Origin: Thiobacillus sp. UBA6918
Lineage (GTDB): Bacteria; Pseudomonadota; Gammaproteobacteria; Burkholderiales; Thiobacillaceae
Length of the DNA: 10,155 nt
Direction of reading: 5' to 3'
NCBI GenBank assembly: GCA_002450925.1
Contig: DKAU01000136.1
Location: 6,104 to 16,258, forward strand
The notes under the pieces were generated by a model, which searched no databases, was not told where the DNA came from, and worked only from the letters and a program-made list of their open reading frames with translations. This document shows, piece by piece, positions 1 to 7,953 of the stretch. How positions within the stretch are numbered: position 1 is the first letter of the stretch; each line of letters opens with the position of its first letter. The position numbers were made by a program, and so were the translations under genes.

Positions 1-520
1 CCAGCACCAGCAACCCCCCTACATAACCCAACCCCCAGCCCCAGCCCGACACCTTGCCCATGGCACGTCCACGCGCCAGTTCTGGCAGGAAGGCTGCGAT
101 CAGATTTTCGCCAGTGCCAAAGAAAAAATTGCTGAGGGCCACGAGAGCAAATGCCAGGGCAACCTGTCCCGGCGCGGGCCATGCCAGAAGTAGCGTGCCT
201 ACAACGCAGCCGATCGTTGAAAACAACAGCAGTTTCTTTTTGGCGCCATGCAGGTCGGCATAGGCACCAAGCAGGGGGCCGGTAATCATGATCGCGGCAT
301 AAGACACAGCCAGCGCCGAGCTCCATGCAAAACTTGCCCAAGGTGCGTTACCGGCGATGGCCGCCACGAAAAAAGCGTTGTAAACAGCTGTGATGACAAC
401 GGTTGTGTAGCCGGAATTGGCGAAGTCGTACATCGCCCACGCCCACACTTCCCGCTTCCTGACGCCGGGGTTGAGTGCGCCAGCCCTGTTCTTGTTATTG
501 ACGCGCTGTGCTGCCTGCAT
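1..520 (-). CDS. MFS transporter, UMF1 / Atg22-like family (partial, N-terminal part only)
   Basis: This is the first 173 codons of an inner-membrane transporter; the gene runs off the left edge. Family members usually exceed 400 residues, so well over half is missing. The start is the ATG at 520-518, which shares one base with the stop of the HD-GYP gene (TGATG). An AGGA lies about 15 nt upstream, rather far, so translation probably depends on coupling. After a short polar N-terminus come WAMYDFANSGYTT (residues 28-40), the signature that opens UMF1-type proteins, then hydrophobic segments near 38-57, 62-88, 97-115 and 119-145. The loop GAYADLHGAKKK (85-96) is a variant of MFS motif A, and MGKVSGWGWGLGYVGG (154-169) is very typical of this family. 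Family placement is therefore good, but the substrate is unknown: bacterial members are poorly characterised and the Atg22 name comes from a yeast vacuolar amino-acid exporter. Place in the operon suggests co-expression with the HD-GYP and TldD genes. Confidence 0.87.
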   Translation of the reverse strand, partial: MQAAQRVNNKNRAGALNPGVRKREVWAWAMYDFANSGYTTVVITAVYNAFFVAAIAGNAPWASFAWSSALAVSYAAIMITGPLLGAYADLHGAKKKLLLFSTIGCVVGTLLLAWPAPGQVALAFALVALSNFFFGTGENLIAAFLPELARGRAMGKVSGWGWGLGYVGGLLVL

Positions 521-1695
521 CAGCCAATGATATTTTCCTGGAAGAGACGCTGAATTTCCTCGACCTTGTCGCGGCTGTCGATCAGCGCCTGGACACAATG
601 GGTGTCGAGTTTGTTGCCTGAAAGCTTGCGCAGCATGGCAAAGGCATCATCATTGCTCCATGCCTGCTTGTATGGACGGCGGCTGGTAAGCGCATCAAAA
701 ATATCCGCCACTGCGACGATGCGCGCTTCTACAGGGATGTTTTCTCCTGCCCGTCCATCCGGATATCCCGTGCCGTCTATGGATTCGTGGTGGAACATGG
801 CAATGTTGCGCAGGATATCGCCTCCCTGCATCTGCACCAGTTCGAAGTGATGCAGCATCTGGTCGATCATCTCGTAACCACGTTGCGGGTGCGTGCGCAT
901 CAACTCTTCTTCGTCCGGGTCTAGCTTCCCGGGCTTCAGCAGGACTCGATCTGGAATGGCGATTTTTCCAATGTCATGCAGGGGTGAGAATATGAAAATC
1001 TTCTCGATATATTCATCCGTCAGTCCGTAAAGATCGGCAACGCCTTGGGCGATAAGCCGTGCAAAGCGCGACATGCGATCCAGATGGGCCCCTGTTTCAT
1101 CATCTCGCGCATGCGCCAGGTCTCGAGCCGTCTTAACCGTGGCGAGCAGGGTGTGCATGATGGTGAGATCGTTGATGATGGACAGCGCGATCAGATGTCC
1201 AAAAGGATCAATCTGGCGCAGGACTTCCTCAGTGAAGCAGTCATGATCGTAGGAGTTGAAAAACAGGAAACCAAACAGACGTCCTTCGTGAAACATCGGC
1301 ATGGTGTAGCTGGCTTGATAACCCTGATCAGCAAGTTTCTGGGTATGCTCGTGCGTACCGGATGCAAATATGGAAAGGTCGTTTACGACCCTTGGGCGCC
1401 CCTTCTCGACGATCTCGCTCAATGATTTGGTCTCGGAGAGCTTTGCCGAATAGTGGGGGAGCGGAGTGCTTTCTTCCCCCACATAAAGAAACGTCTTCAG
1501 ATTGTCGGTGCGTGGATCGTACACTGCCGCAGCGATTCGCTTGATGAATGGATAACGCTCTGCAAGCGCAGAATGAATCGATGCGATTTTGTCGCGCAAG
1601 GCGACATTCAGATTAAGAGAACCAAGCCGGTCTTCATGGTCAAACAGGGGATAGCCCTCACCCGGGAAAGGAAAGGTATCCGACCGTTTATCCAT
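520..1695 (-). CDS. GAF + HD-GYP protein, predicted cyclic di-GMP phosphodiesterase
   Basis: A 391-residue protein, probably cytosolic since no membrane segment or signal peptide is visible. Residues about 30-175 look like a GAF sensory domain (alternating strands such as IKRIAAAVYD at 51-60 and GRLFGFLFFN at 138-147); the ligand is unknown. Residues about 185-390 are an HD-GYP domain with all expected metal and catalytic positions: E200 and H204 (ETGAH), H240-D241 and K244 (HDIGK), H269, H302-H303, the DGTGYP motif at 307-312 and D331. HD-GYP enzymes hydrolyse cyclic di-GMP to pGpG and/or GMP, and a glutamate at the first position is associated with a trinuclear metal centre, so an active enzyme is likely. 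One small departure is Arg315, where Leu is usual just after the GYP motif. The start ATG (1695-1693) shares its A with the tldD stop (TGATG), and its own ribosome site is weak (GGGCGG), pointing to translational coupling. It could act on another cyclic dinucleotide; I consider cyclic di-GMP most likely. Confidence 0.95.
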   Translation of the reverse strand: MDKRSDTFPFPGEGYPLFDHEDRLGSLNLNVALRDKIASIHSALAERYPFIKRIAAAVYDPRTDNLKTFLYVGEESTPLPHYSAKLSETKSLSEIVEKGRPRVVNDLSIFASGTHEHTQKLADQGYQASYTMPMFHEGRLFGFLFFNSYDHDCFTEEVLRQIDPFGHLIALSIINDLTIMHTLLATVKTARDLAHARDDETGAHLDRMSRFARLIAQGVADLYGLTDEYIEKIFIFSPLHDIGKIAIPDRVLLKPGKLDPDEEELMRTHPQRGYEMIDQMLHHFELVQMQGGDILRNIAMFHHESIDGTGYPDGRAGENIPVEARIVAVADIFDALTSRRPYKQAWSNDDAFAMLRKLSGNKLDTHCVQALIDSRDKVEEIQRLFQENIIG

Positions 1696-3167
1696 CAGGC
1701 AGTACCGCCCACGGTCAAACCGTCAATTCTCAAGGTTGGCTGTCCTACACCCACTGGCACACTCTGACCTTCTTTGCCGCAGGTTCCGACCCCGGGGTCC
1801 AGTTGCATGTCATTGCCGATCATTTCGACACTCGTCAACGCATCGGGACCATTGCCAATCAGCGTGGCGCCCTTCACTGGGTAGGTCACCTTGCCATCTT
1901 CAATCATGTAGGCCTCGGCCGTGGAGAAGACAAACTTTCCGCTCGTGATGTCAACCTGGCCACCCCCAAAGTTGACTGCATACAAACCATGTTTAACCGA
2001 ACGAATGATTTCCTCGGGATCCCTGTTCCCGGCCAGCATGATGGTATTGGTCATGCGAGGCATGGGCAGGTGAGCGAAGGATTCGCGGCGGCCGTTGCCC
2101 GTGACAGGCACACCCATCAGGCGAGCGTTAAGTGTGTCCTGCATGTACCCTGTGAGAATGCCGTCCTCTATCAACACGGTGCGGCCTGTTGGATTGCCCT
2201 CGTCATCGACATTGAGCGAACCTCTGCGATGTGGCAACGTGCCATCGTCGATTACCGTTACCCCCGGAGACGCAACACGTTCGCCAATGCGGCCGGAAAA
2301 CGCGGAACTGCCCTTGCGATTGAAGTCCCCTTCGAGACCGTGCCCAACTGCTTCGTGCAACAGGATGCCGGGCCAGCCTGGCCCTAGAACAACAGGCATG
2401 ACACCAGCCGGCGCAGGCCGCGCCGAGAGATTGGTGACAGCCTGATGGACGGCCTGTCGCGCATAGTCCTCAAGTTTTTCTTCAGTGAAATACTCATAAC
2501 CATAGCGTCCACCACCACCGCCCGACCCTTGTTCGCGCCTGCCATTTTCTTCGGCAATTACTTGCAGAGACAAACGCACTAGCGGCCGCACATCGGCGGC
2601 CGTGTGCCCGTCTGAACGGGCGACAAAAATCACTTCATATTCAGAAGCCAGACTGGCGATAACCTGAATGACCCGGTTGTCCAGTTTCCTCGCAATGGAT
2701 TCCAGTCTTTCCAAGAGCGTAATTTTTTTCGCGTCTTCCAGGCTCGCCAGTGGATCAATCGGATGATAAAGAACGCGGCCTTCGCCTTTCTTGCTCAGCG
2801 CACAGGCCTTGTTTCCGCCTGTTCTGGCAATGGCACGAGTAGCCTCCGCGGCCTGAGAAAGTGCCTCCAGGCTGATTTCGTCGGAATAGGCAAAAGCGGT
2901 TTTCTCACCGGATACGGCCCGCACCCCCACACCCTGGTCAATGTTGAAGCTGCCGGATTTGACCTGGCCCTCTTCAAGGCTCCAGGCCTCTGAGCGGCTG
3001 TACTGAAAATACAGGTCGGCATAATCCAGATCGTGTGTGAGCAATTTCCCAAACACGGGTTCGAGCTGACTGTTATCCAGATTGTTGGGGAACAGCAGGG
3101 TGTCCTGCGCGACGCGAAACAATTGTTCGCTGGCTTCGATGGAATTGACTGCATCCACTGGATTCAT
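1695..3167 (-). CDS. tldD: Metalloprotease TldD
   Basis: TldD pairs with TldE/PmbA to form a heterodimeric zinc protease in the cytosol. In E. coli the pair processes microcin B17 and degrades the CcdA antitoxin; it cleaves unfolded peptides threaded into its cavity. The protein here is 490 residues, close to the family's usual 480. With the ATG as residue 1, the zinc motif HEAVGH is at 271-276, preceded by GPGWPGILL, and the third metal ligand is Cys463 in GTCGKEGQ near the C-terminus. The glycine-rich loop near 214-224 and the block NFGGGQVDITSGKF (399-412) are also characteristic. I chose the ATG at 3167-3165, which has GAG four bases upstream and follows the nitrilase stop by 5 nt. A GTG at 3176-3174, overlapping that stop as GTGA, would add three residues and cannot be excluded. 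The partner tldE/pmbA is not in the window and must lie elsewhere. Next to yhdP is the usual place for tldD in gamma- and betaproteobacteria. Confidence 0.98.
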   Translation of the reverse strand: MNPVDAVNSIEASEQLFRVAQDTLLFPNNLDNSQLEPVFGKLLTHDLDYADLYFQYSRSEAWSLEEGQVKSGSFNIDQGVGVRAVSGEKTAFAYSDEISLEALSQAAEATRAIARTGGNKACALSKKGEGRVLYHPIDPLASLEDAKKITLLERLESIARKLDNRVIQVIASLASEYEVIFVARSDGHTAADVRPLVRLSLQVIAEENGRREQGSGGGGGRYGYEYFTEEKLEDYARQAVHQAVTNLSARPAPAGVMPVVLGPGWPGILLHEAVGHGLEGDFNRKGSSAFSGRIGERVASPGVTVIDDGTLPHRRGSLNVDDEGNPTGRTVLIEDGILTGYMQDTLNARLMGVPVTGNGRRESFAHLPMPRMTNTIMLAGNRDPEEIIRSVKHGLYAVNFGGGQVDITSGKFVFSTAEAYMIEDGKVTYPVKGATLIGNGPDALTSVEMIGNDMQLDPGVGTCGKEGQSVPVGVGQPTLRIDGLTVGGTA

Positions 3168-3172
3168 GTTTC

Positions 3173-4114
3173 TCACTTCTTGTCAGCAACGCGATGGCCG
3201 ATCAGGTCAACGCGCAGCTTGTCACAACCGATCATGCGATGCTTGAGCGCAGGCAAGCTCTTGCGCAAACCGGCCTGATAGGCAGGATTGATGTTGGCAA
3301 AAACGACACCGGAACCCCTCGGCAATCGGTCAAGCACCACTCCCCATGGATCAACAATCATGGTGTCGCCGTGGGTTTCGCGGCCGGACAGATGGTAGCC
3401 ACCCTGTGCCGGGGCAATAACATAGGCCAGGTTCTCGATGGCGCGTGCACGGACAAGCGTCTCGAAATGGGCCTTGCCAGTAGTGGCTGTAAATGCAGAA
3501 GGCACCATGATCATGTCAACATCCATCATCGCCCGGAAGAGTTCGGGAAAACGCAAGTCGTAGCAAATTGATAAACCAATGCGTCCGAACGGGCTGTCGA
3601 TCACCACGATCTGCGAGCCTGGCTCGATGGTTTTTTCTTCCTTGTAATGTTCGGTACCGAGATCCAGCCCAAACAAATGGATCTTGTCATAGCGTGCAAC
3701 CTGCTTGCCCCGATCGTCATAGACAAGGCAACTGTTGCGCACCTTGTCCTTGGCAGACGCTTCCAGCGGCACCGAGCCACCAACCAGCCAAATGCCGTAT
3801 TTTTTGGCCATGCGCGAAAGGAAGCTCTGGATCGGCCCCTTCCCTTCCGCTTCACGCACCTTGACCTTGTCCGTGTCCTTCATGCCCATGATGGCAAAGT
3901 ATTCCGGCAGCGCCACCAGCTTCGCCCCACCTGCGGCAGCTTTCTCGATCAATCGCTCGGCTTCCGAAAGGTTGGCCGCCACATGCGGACTGGAGGCCAT
4001 TTGTATGGCTGCCACGCGTATGCTGCCCGCCTGGGATGCTGTTTTATTGTCTGTTGCAGGCTTGTTGCGAGCACCCTTGGTGGGCGCAATGGAGGAGGAT
4101 TTTCTGACAGTCAT
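3173..4114 (-). CDS. Carbon-nitrogen hydrolase (nitrilase superfamily), Nit1-like, probable deaminated glutathione amidase
   Basis: A 313-residue cytosolic amidase of the nitrilase superfamily. The catalytic triad is visible as Glu71 (LPEYF), Lys144 (YDKIHLFGLD) and Cys184 (SICYDLRFPEL). These flanking sequences match the Nit1/NitA/YbeM branch, whose members hydrolyse deaminated glutathione, a metabolite-repair reaction. That substrate is inferred from the branch; a different omega-amidase role is possible. The start chosen is the ATG at 4114-4112, which overlaps the yhdP stop as ATGA. Earlier in-frame starts up to 4180 would overlap yhdP by 70 nt with no gain in conserved sequence. Oddly, the domain begins only at about residue 31 (SIRVAAIQM), after roughly 30 residues rich in Ser, Thr, Lys and Ala. 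No start codon other than the chosen one exists before the first conserved strand, where GTG at residue 34 and ATG at 39 lie, so the extension seems real. It lacks a hydrophobic stretch, so it is not a secretion signal. Confidence 0.95.
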   Translation of the reverse strand: MTVRKSSSIAPTKGARNKPATDNKTASQAGSIRVAAIQMASSPHVAANLSEAERLIEKAAAGGAKLVALPEYFAIMGMKDTDKVKVREAEGKGPIQSFLSRMAKKYGIWLVGGSVPLEASAKDKVRNSCLVYDDRGKQVARYDKIHLFGLDLGTEHYKEEKTIEPGSQIVVIDSPFGRIGLSICYDLRFPELFRAMMDVDMIMVPSAFTATTGKAHFETLVRARAIENLAYVIAPAQGGYHLSGRETHGDTMIVDPWGVVLDRLPRGSGVVFANINPAYQAGLRKSLPALKHRMIGCDKLRVDLIGHRVADKK

Positions 4115-7100
4115 GAATCTGGTTCTTTTTCCTGTGTTGCTTTTGGTCTGGCCAATTTGGTGACGGCCGGGTTGTCCCACTTCCCGTCCACCAGGTACTC
4201 AAACGATATGGCTTCTTCAAACGGGTCTTTCAAGACCTTCTGCATGACCAGTGCCCCAACACCCGCAACCGGACCACCGAGCAATGCGCCAGCCACAGCC
4301 AAACCTTCGGATATTTTTGGAATCACCTTGACGCGAAGCTTGACCGACTCATCCTTGAGCTTTGCCACACCGGACATTTTCACAGTGGCAGCAGGGCCTT
4401 TCATGAGAAAGTCATTGGTATAGATCGCGCCGTCAGCAACCTGCATGGTAGAGTAAATCTCATCGAAAGCGAACCCTTCGGAAAACACGTCGCGGAAATC
4501 CAGCGTAATGCGCCGTGGCAGGGATTGCAGACTGGCAATACCCAGCAATTTTCCTGCGCCGGAATCTATTTTCAGGAACTGACCGTTTTTTGCTTCCAGC
4601 CTCAGCGTTCCATCCAGCGTATCGAAGCTGAAATCGGCCGGAGATCTCAACCAGGTCACTTCTCCCACAATGGATGCAGTCCCCTTGCGTACGGAGCCGG
4701 AATAACCGAAACGGCCCAGCATTTGGCCGACATCCTTGATATCCCCATTCACTTTCATTCGTGTTTCACCCAGCCCGGTATCCTTCCAGGTACCTGTCAT
4801 GCGAATCGCGCTGTCAGGATGCGTCAGGTTCAGTTGCTCAATGGACATGCCATTGGGAATGCCGTGCGCAACAACTTCAAGTCGACCCATGGGTCTGCTG
4901 CCAAACTTGAGTTCGTCCACCTGCAGATCGAGAGCCGGAAAACTTGCGGCCTGTATCTGGATCACCTTTTGTCGAGATGCATAGGGCAAACGGTCAGGGA
5001 GTGTGAACTGCTTAAATTGAGCTGATATCCTGGCAGGTGATTCATCTGCGCGCCGGAATGTCACATTGCCTGCAATCTCGCGGCCCGTTACCGAGGTACG
5101 CAAGAGATTCCCCTTCAGCTTGCCTTTGATTGCGATTTCATGGAATTGCCTGCCAAGCAACTCCAGGTTTGCCAGTGTCAGATCAATGCCGGATACTTCA
5201 ACCGCCTTCCTGGTTTGCCCCGATGGCAGGATGTCGATCCACTCCCCAAGGTTGAAATCTTCGACACCCCCGGTAAGCCGCAATCCAGGTTCGTCCGGAA
5301 TTTGGCTCTTGCCGCCAAAATACAACTCGCCCCGTTCAAGCATGTATCCAGTCAGAGCGGGGGATGACAGCCAAACGGCCGAGGCAATCGTGCCATACTG
5401 AAGCGATGACAATTTCATGTCGTCATCCTGCCCTCTCTGCTCAAAAACAAACTGCGCTGGCTTGGAAGCCAGTTTGTCCATGGGAGTGGGCAGGCGGGAA
5501 TTCAGTCCCACAAGATTTGATTCAAGATGAAGCAACGCTTTTTTTCCATGTCCGAACCTGAGTTCCCCCTTCCAGTCGGATTGCCCTGACAACCGATCTG
5601 CGATTTCCTTGCCAAACCATGTATCAAGAGCCGAAGCCAGGAAAGTTCCCTGGCCACGAACACGGACCTGCCCACCTTCGGTCGCAACCGTAACGAATGC
5701 AGGCCCTCCCAGAATGCGCGCAGTCATTTTCTGTGAGGTAATTGTTGCGCCAGTAAAATCAAGCGTGCCATTGACCTGTTCAAGGCGCGGCATGTCGGGG
5801 CCGGGGAAAACTGCGTTCCTGTCAAAAAACAGCCGTCCGGCTACGGTCGTCATGTGACTGCGCCTCAGCGGCATTTTGATATTCAACTGCAATCTCATCT
5901 CGCCATTGGCTGTCATTTCTTCCGTTAAACCATCAATGCGATCAGTCACAGGACTGAAATTGACGAAGCGGATGAATTCCTGCGCCGGCCCGACGGCTTC
6001 TCCGCTCACTTCCAGCAATTCATCATAAGTCTCGAGGTCGGGAATAACGGCTTTCACCTTGTTCAATTGGGCACCGAAAATGCGGGCCTTGTCGGCTCGT
6101 ATTTCCATGCGCACCCCTTCAAACAGCAAATCGCCTTCGATATCGTCGATCTGGGGGTAGTCCGGCGCATAACGCAACTGGCCTTTCCCCATCCTAGCGC
6201 TCACCCTGAAGATGCCGTCACTCACATGCCTGAAAGGGAATTTGACCAAGTCGCCTTGAAGCCTGAAAGTGCCGTTACTGAGTTCTCCCTGCAATATCCC
6301 GTCTTTCAGCCAGGCATGCGTGTCTTCCCCCACGACGTTTGGAAGGTAACGCTCGACGCGGGCACCCTTGCCGCGCTCCACACTGCCGGTGAGATCCACC
6401 ACTCCCGGCCCTTGTCCATTCAGTTGATAGCTTCCATACAGTTTTGCAGAAACATCGTCATTGGAAAGCGCTGCCTCCGCAATATCGATGCTGTACGAAG
6501 AACCCGCCTTGCGCTTCCATCCCCCGCGGATACTCAAGATGTCGAATCGAAGCTGGGGCTCTGAGAAAATGGCGGGAAAATCAAAACCTGCCTGCTTGCT
6601 GGTCAGTACATAAACACCTTTTTCCTCATTGCCTGCCAACATTCCGCTCAGATTCTCCGCACCGGGCAATTTGCCATCGGCCGCCCAGGTCAGGCCGTTA
6701 AAGCGGGCATCCACGTTGATTTTCTCTGGCGCAGGCAACTCGCCACGCCATTTCAGATCCAGGCTATCGACATAACCTTTTGGATTGAGGCTTGCAAGTT
6801 GTGATCTTTTTTCTTCTTCCAACGGCAAAGCATTTGCGAATGTAGCCAACTCTGCCAGCGGGAGATGCGCGCCGGAAACTTTCTGCTCGCCGCCATCCCG
6901 GCTATAGGAAAGATCGAATGGCTCAGTCGGCTTTCCCGTCATTTGCTGAGCCACCAGACCGCGCACGAAAAGAGTTTGGGATGCATCTCCTTTTGTCTGC
7001 TCATCGCCATGCCAACCAGCTACACCCGCGAGACGCATCAGGTCGACAGGTGCCCTCAGTTGGGGAACTTCAATGTGAAGTCCGGCCATATTCACCTTGA

Positions 7101-7923
7101 AAATACTCCCGAACAGCCTGCCCTTGTCCAACTCAATGTCTGCCTCGACGCTGCCATGTCCGCGCAACTGTCGATACGCTTCTGGCAGCCAGGGGTGCCA
7201 GGTGGCAAGTTCCAGCGCCGGAACGTCGAGTTTTATATTGCCGCGCCAGTCCTTTCTTTTCGATAGCGTGTTCCCATACAACACACCTTTGACGTTCAGC
7301 GGCTTGGCCAGGTGTGCAGGTGGCGAAAGGTCCAGACGGAAGGTATGCCGGTTGAACAGGTTTTGCATACTGAAATTGACATTGCGCAAAACCAGCGGCT
7401 GGCCGCCTAGCGTGTCGTCGATCCATGCCACGGTAACGCCTTGCATGCGCACGGAGAACTGTTTGAGCATCCAGTCGGTAAATGAGGTGTCCGGGCTGTT
7501 CGGGTCCACCCTGAGACCCCCGATTTGAAGCATCCCATCCTGACTGCGCCGAATCGCCAAGGCAGGCGCATCAATGAAAAGCTCGTGAAACCTGGGCTCC
7601 AGGGCGATCAGGGTGCGCCATCCAAACCGCCCTTCCAGCTTGGAGAAATACAAGACCGGGCGGCCATTCTCGGACACGCGCACACCTTCAAGCGTCAGGC
7701 GGGGCCGTGCGCCCCCCCACTCGCCCTCGAGCTTATCAAGGGTGATGGTATAGCCCGTGGCAGATGACAGAAGACCCGCCACCTCATCCTTGTATTGGGG
7801 AAGGTTCGGCAACAACCACCAGTAAAACAGGGCCAGTATCAAAACAGGCACGGCAACAAGAACCCCAGCCAGGGTCAGCACAAGGCGACGACGCAGGAGA
7901 GGCAAAAACCGGAATCTAGGCAT
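4111..7923 (-). CDS. yhdP: YhdP family envelope protein (AsmA-like, phospholipid transport to the outer membrane)
   Basis: A 1270-residue protein, almost the same length as E. coli YhdP (about 1266). It has a basic N-terminus (MPRFRFLPLLRRR), one membrane segment at about residues 14-36, and a long periplasmic part rich in beta strands. YhdP, TamB and YdbH are AsmA-like proteins thought to bridge the envelope and carry phospholipid from inner to outer membrane. The segment just after the membrane anchor (LPQYKDEVAGLLSSATGY, 41-58) is the usual AsmA-like opening. The most conserved block starts at about residue 1126 (LLGIASLQSLPRRITLDFRD, then FSEGFAFDEI), and a hydrophobic Gly/Ala-rich stretch lies at about 1206-1228. 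The start is the ATG at 7923-7921; its ribosome site is poor, with only AGAAC nearby. It lies 30 nt after hslR and overlaps the nitrilase by 4 nt (ATGA). The order yhdP–nitrilase–tldD is, as I recall, also found in Pseudomonas, and yhdP–tldD in E. coli, so this is a conserved neighbourhood. Confidence 0.96.
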   Translation of the reverse strand: MPRFRFLPLLRRRLVLTLAGVLVAVPVLILALFYWWLLPNLPQYKDEVAGLLSSATGYTITLDKLEGEWGGARPRLTLEGVRVSENGRPVLYFSKLEGRFGWRTLIALEPRFHELFIDAPALAIRRSQDGMLQIGGLRVDPNSPDTSFTDWMLKQFSVRMQGVTVAWIDDTLGGQPLVLRNVNFSMQNLFNRHTFRLDLSPPAHLAKPLNVKGVLYGNTLSKRKDWRGNIKLDVPALELATWHPWLPEAYRQLRGHGSVEADIELDKGRLFGSIFKVNMAGLHIEVPQLRAPVDLMRLAGVAGWHGDEQTKGDASQTLFVRGLVAQQMTGKPTEPFDLSYSRDGGEQKVSGAHLPLAELATFANALPLEEEKRSQLASLNPKGYVDSLDLKWRGELPAPEKINVDARFNGLTWAADGKLPGAENLSGMLAGNEEKGVYVLTSKQAGFDFPAIFSEPQLRFDILSIRGGWKRKAGSSYSIDIAEAALSNDDVSAKLYGSYQLNGQGPGVVDLTGSVERGKGARVERYLPNVVGEDTHAWLKDGILQGELSNGTFRLQGDLVKFPFRHVSDGIFRVSARMGKGQLRYAPDYPQIDDIEGDLLFEGVRMEIRADKARIFGAQLNKVKAVIPDLETYDELLEVSGEAVGPAQEFIRFVNFSPVTDRIDGLTEEMTANGEMRLQLNIKMPLRRSHMTTVAGRLFFDRNAVFPGPDMPRLEQVNGTLDFTGATITSQKMTARILGGPAFVTVATEGGQVRVRGQGTFLASALDTWFGKEIADRLSGQSDWKGELRFGHGKKALLHLESNLVGLNSRLPTPMDKLASKPAQFVFEQRGQDDDMKLSSLQYGTIASAVWLSSPALTGYMLERGELYFGGKSQIPDEPGLRLTGGVEDFNLGEWIDILPSGQTRKAVEVSGIDLTLANLELLGRQFHEIAIKGKLKGNLLRTSVTGREIAGNVTFRRADESPARISAQFKQFTLPDRLPYASRQKVIQIQAASFPALDLQVDELKFGSRPMGRLEVVAHGIPNGMSIEQLNLTHPDSAIRMTGTWKDTGLGETRMKVNGDIKDVGQMLGRFGYSGSVRKGTASIVGEVTWLRSPADFSFDTLDGTLRLEAKNGQFLKIDSGAGKLLGIASLQSLPRRITLDFRDVFSEGFAFDEIYSTMQVADGAIYTNDFLMKGPAATVKMSGVAKLKDESVKLRVKVIPKISEGLAVAGALLGGPVAGVGALVMQKVLKDPFEEAISFEYLVDGKWDNPAVTKLARPKATQEKEPDS

Positions 7924-7953
7924 ATGTTCTATTTTATTGCCTTTGACCTGCTT

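Noticed and set aside
1803..2387. 194-codon open frame on the plus strand
   Set aside because: It lies wholly antisense to tldD, including the HEAVGH and conserved C-terminal blocks, and the protein looks like no family.
2507..2524. CCACCACCACCGCCC tract as a simple repeat
   Set aside because: It encodes the glycine-rich loop that is normal in TldD proteins.
2581..2606. GC-rich inverted repeat around GGCCGC...GCGGCC
   Set aside because: It lies in the middle of tldD coding sequence, has only 6-bp arms and no T-run. Such repeats are expected by chance in GC-rich codons.
4115..4180. Earlier start for the nitrilase adding 22 residues
   Set aside because: It would overlap yhdP by 70 nt, whereas the ATG at 4114 makes a standard ATGA overlap. 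The added residues match no part of the family.
3647..4423. 258-codon open frame on the plus strand across the nitrilase and the end of yhdP
   Set aside because: It lies antisense to two genes with clear families and catalytic motifs, spans their junction, and its translation has no recognisable domain. It is a shadow of the coding bias.
7924..7953. Terminator between hslR and yhdP
   Set aside because: The 30-nt gap is AT-rich but contains no stem, so read-through is expected.
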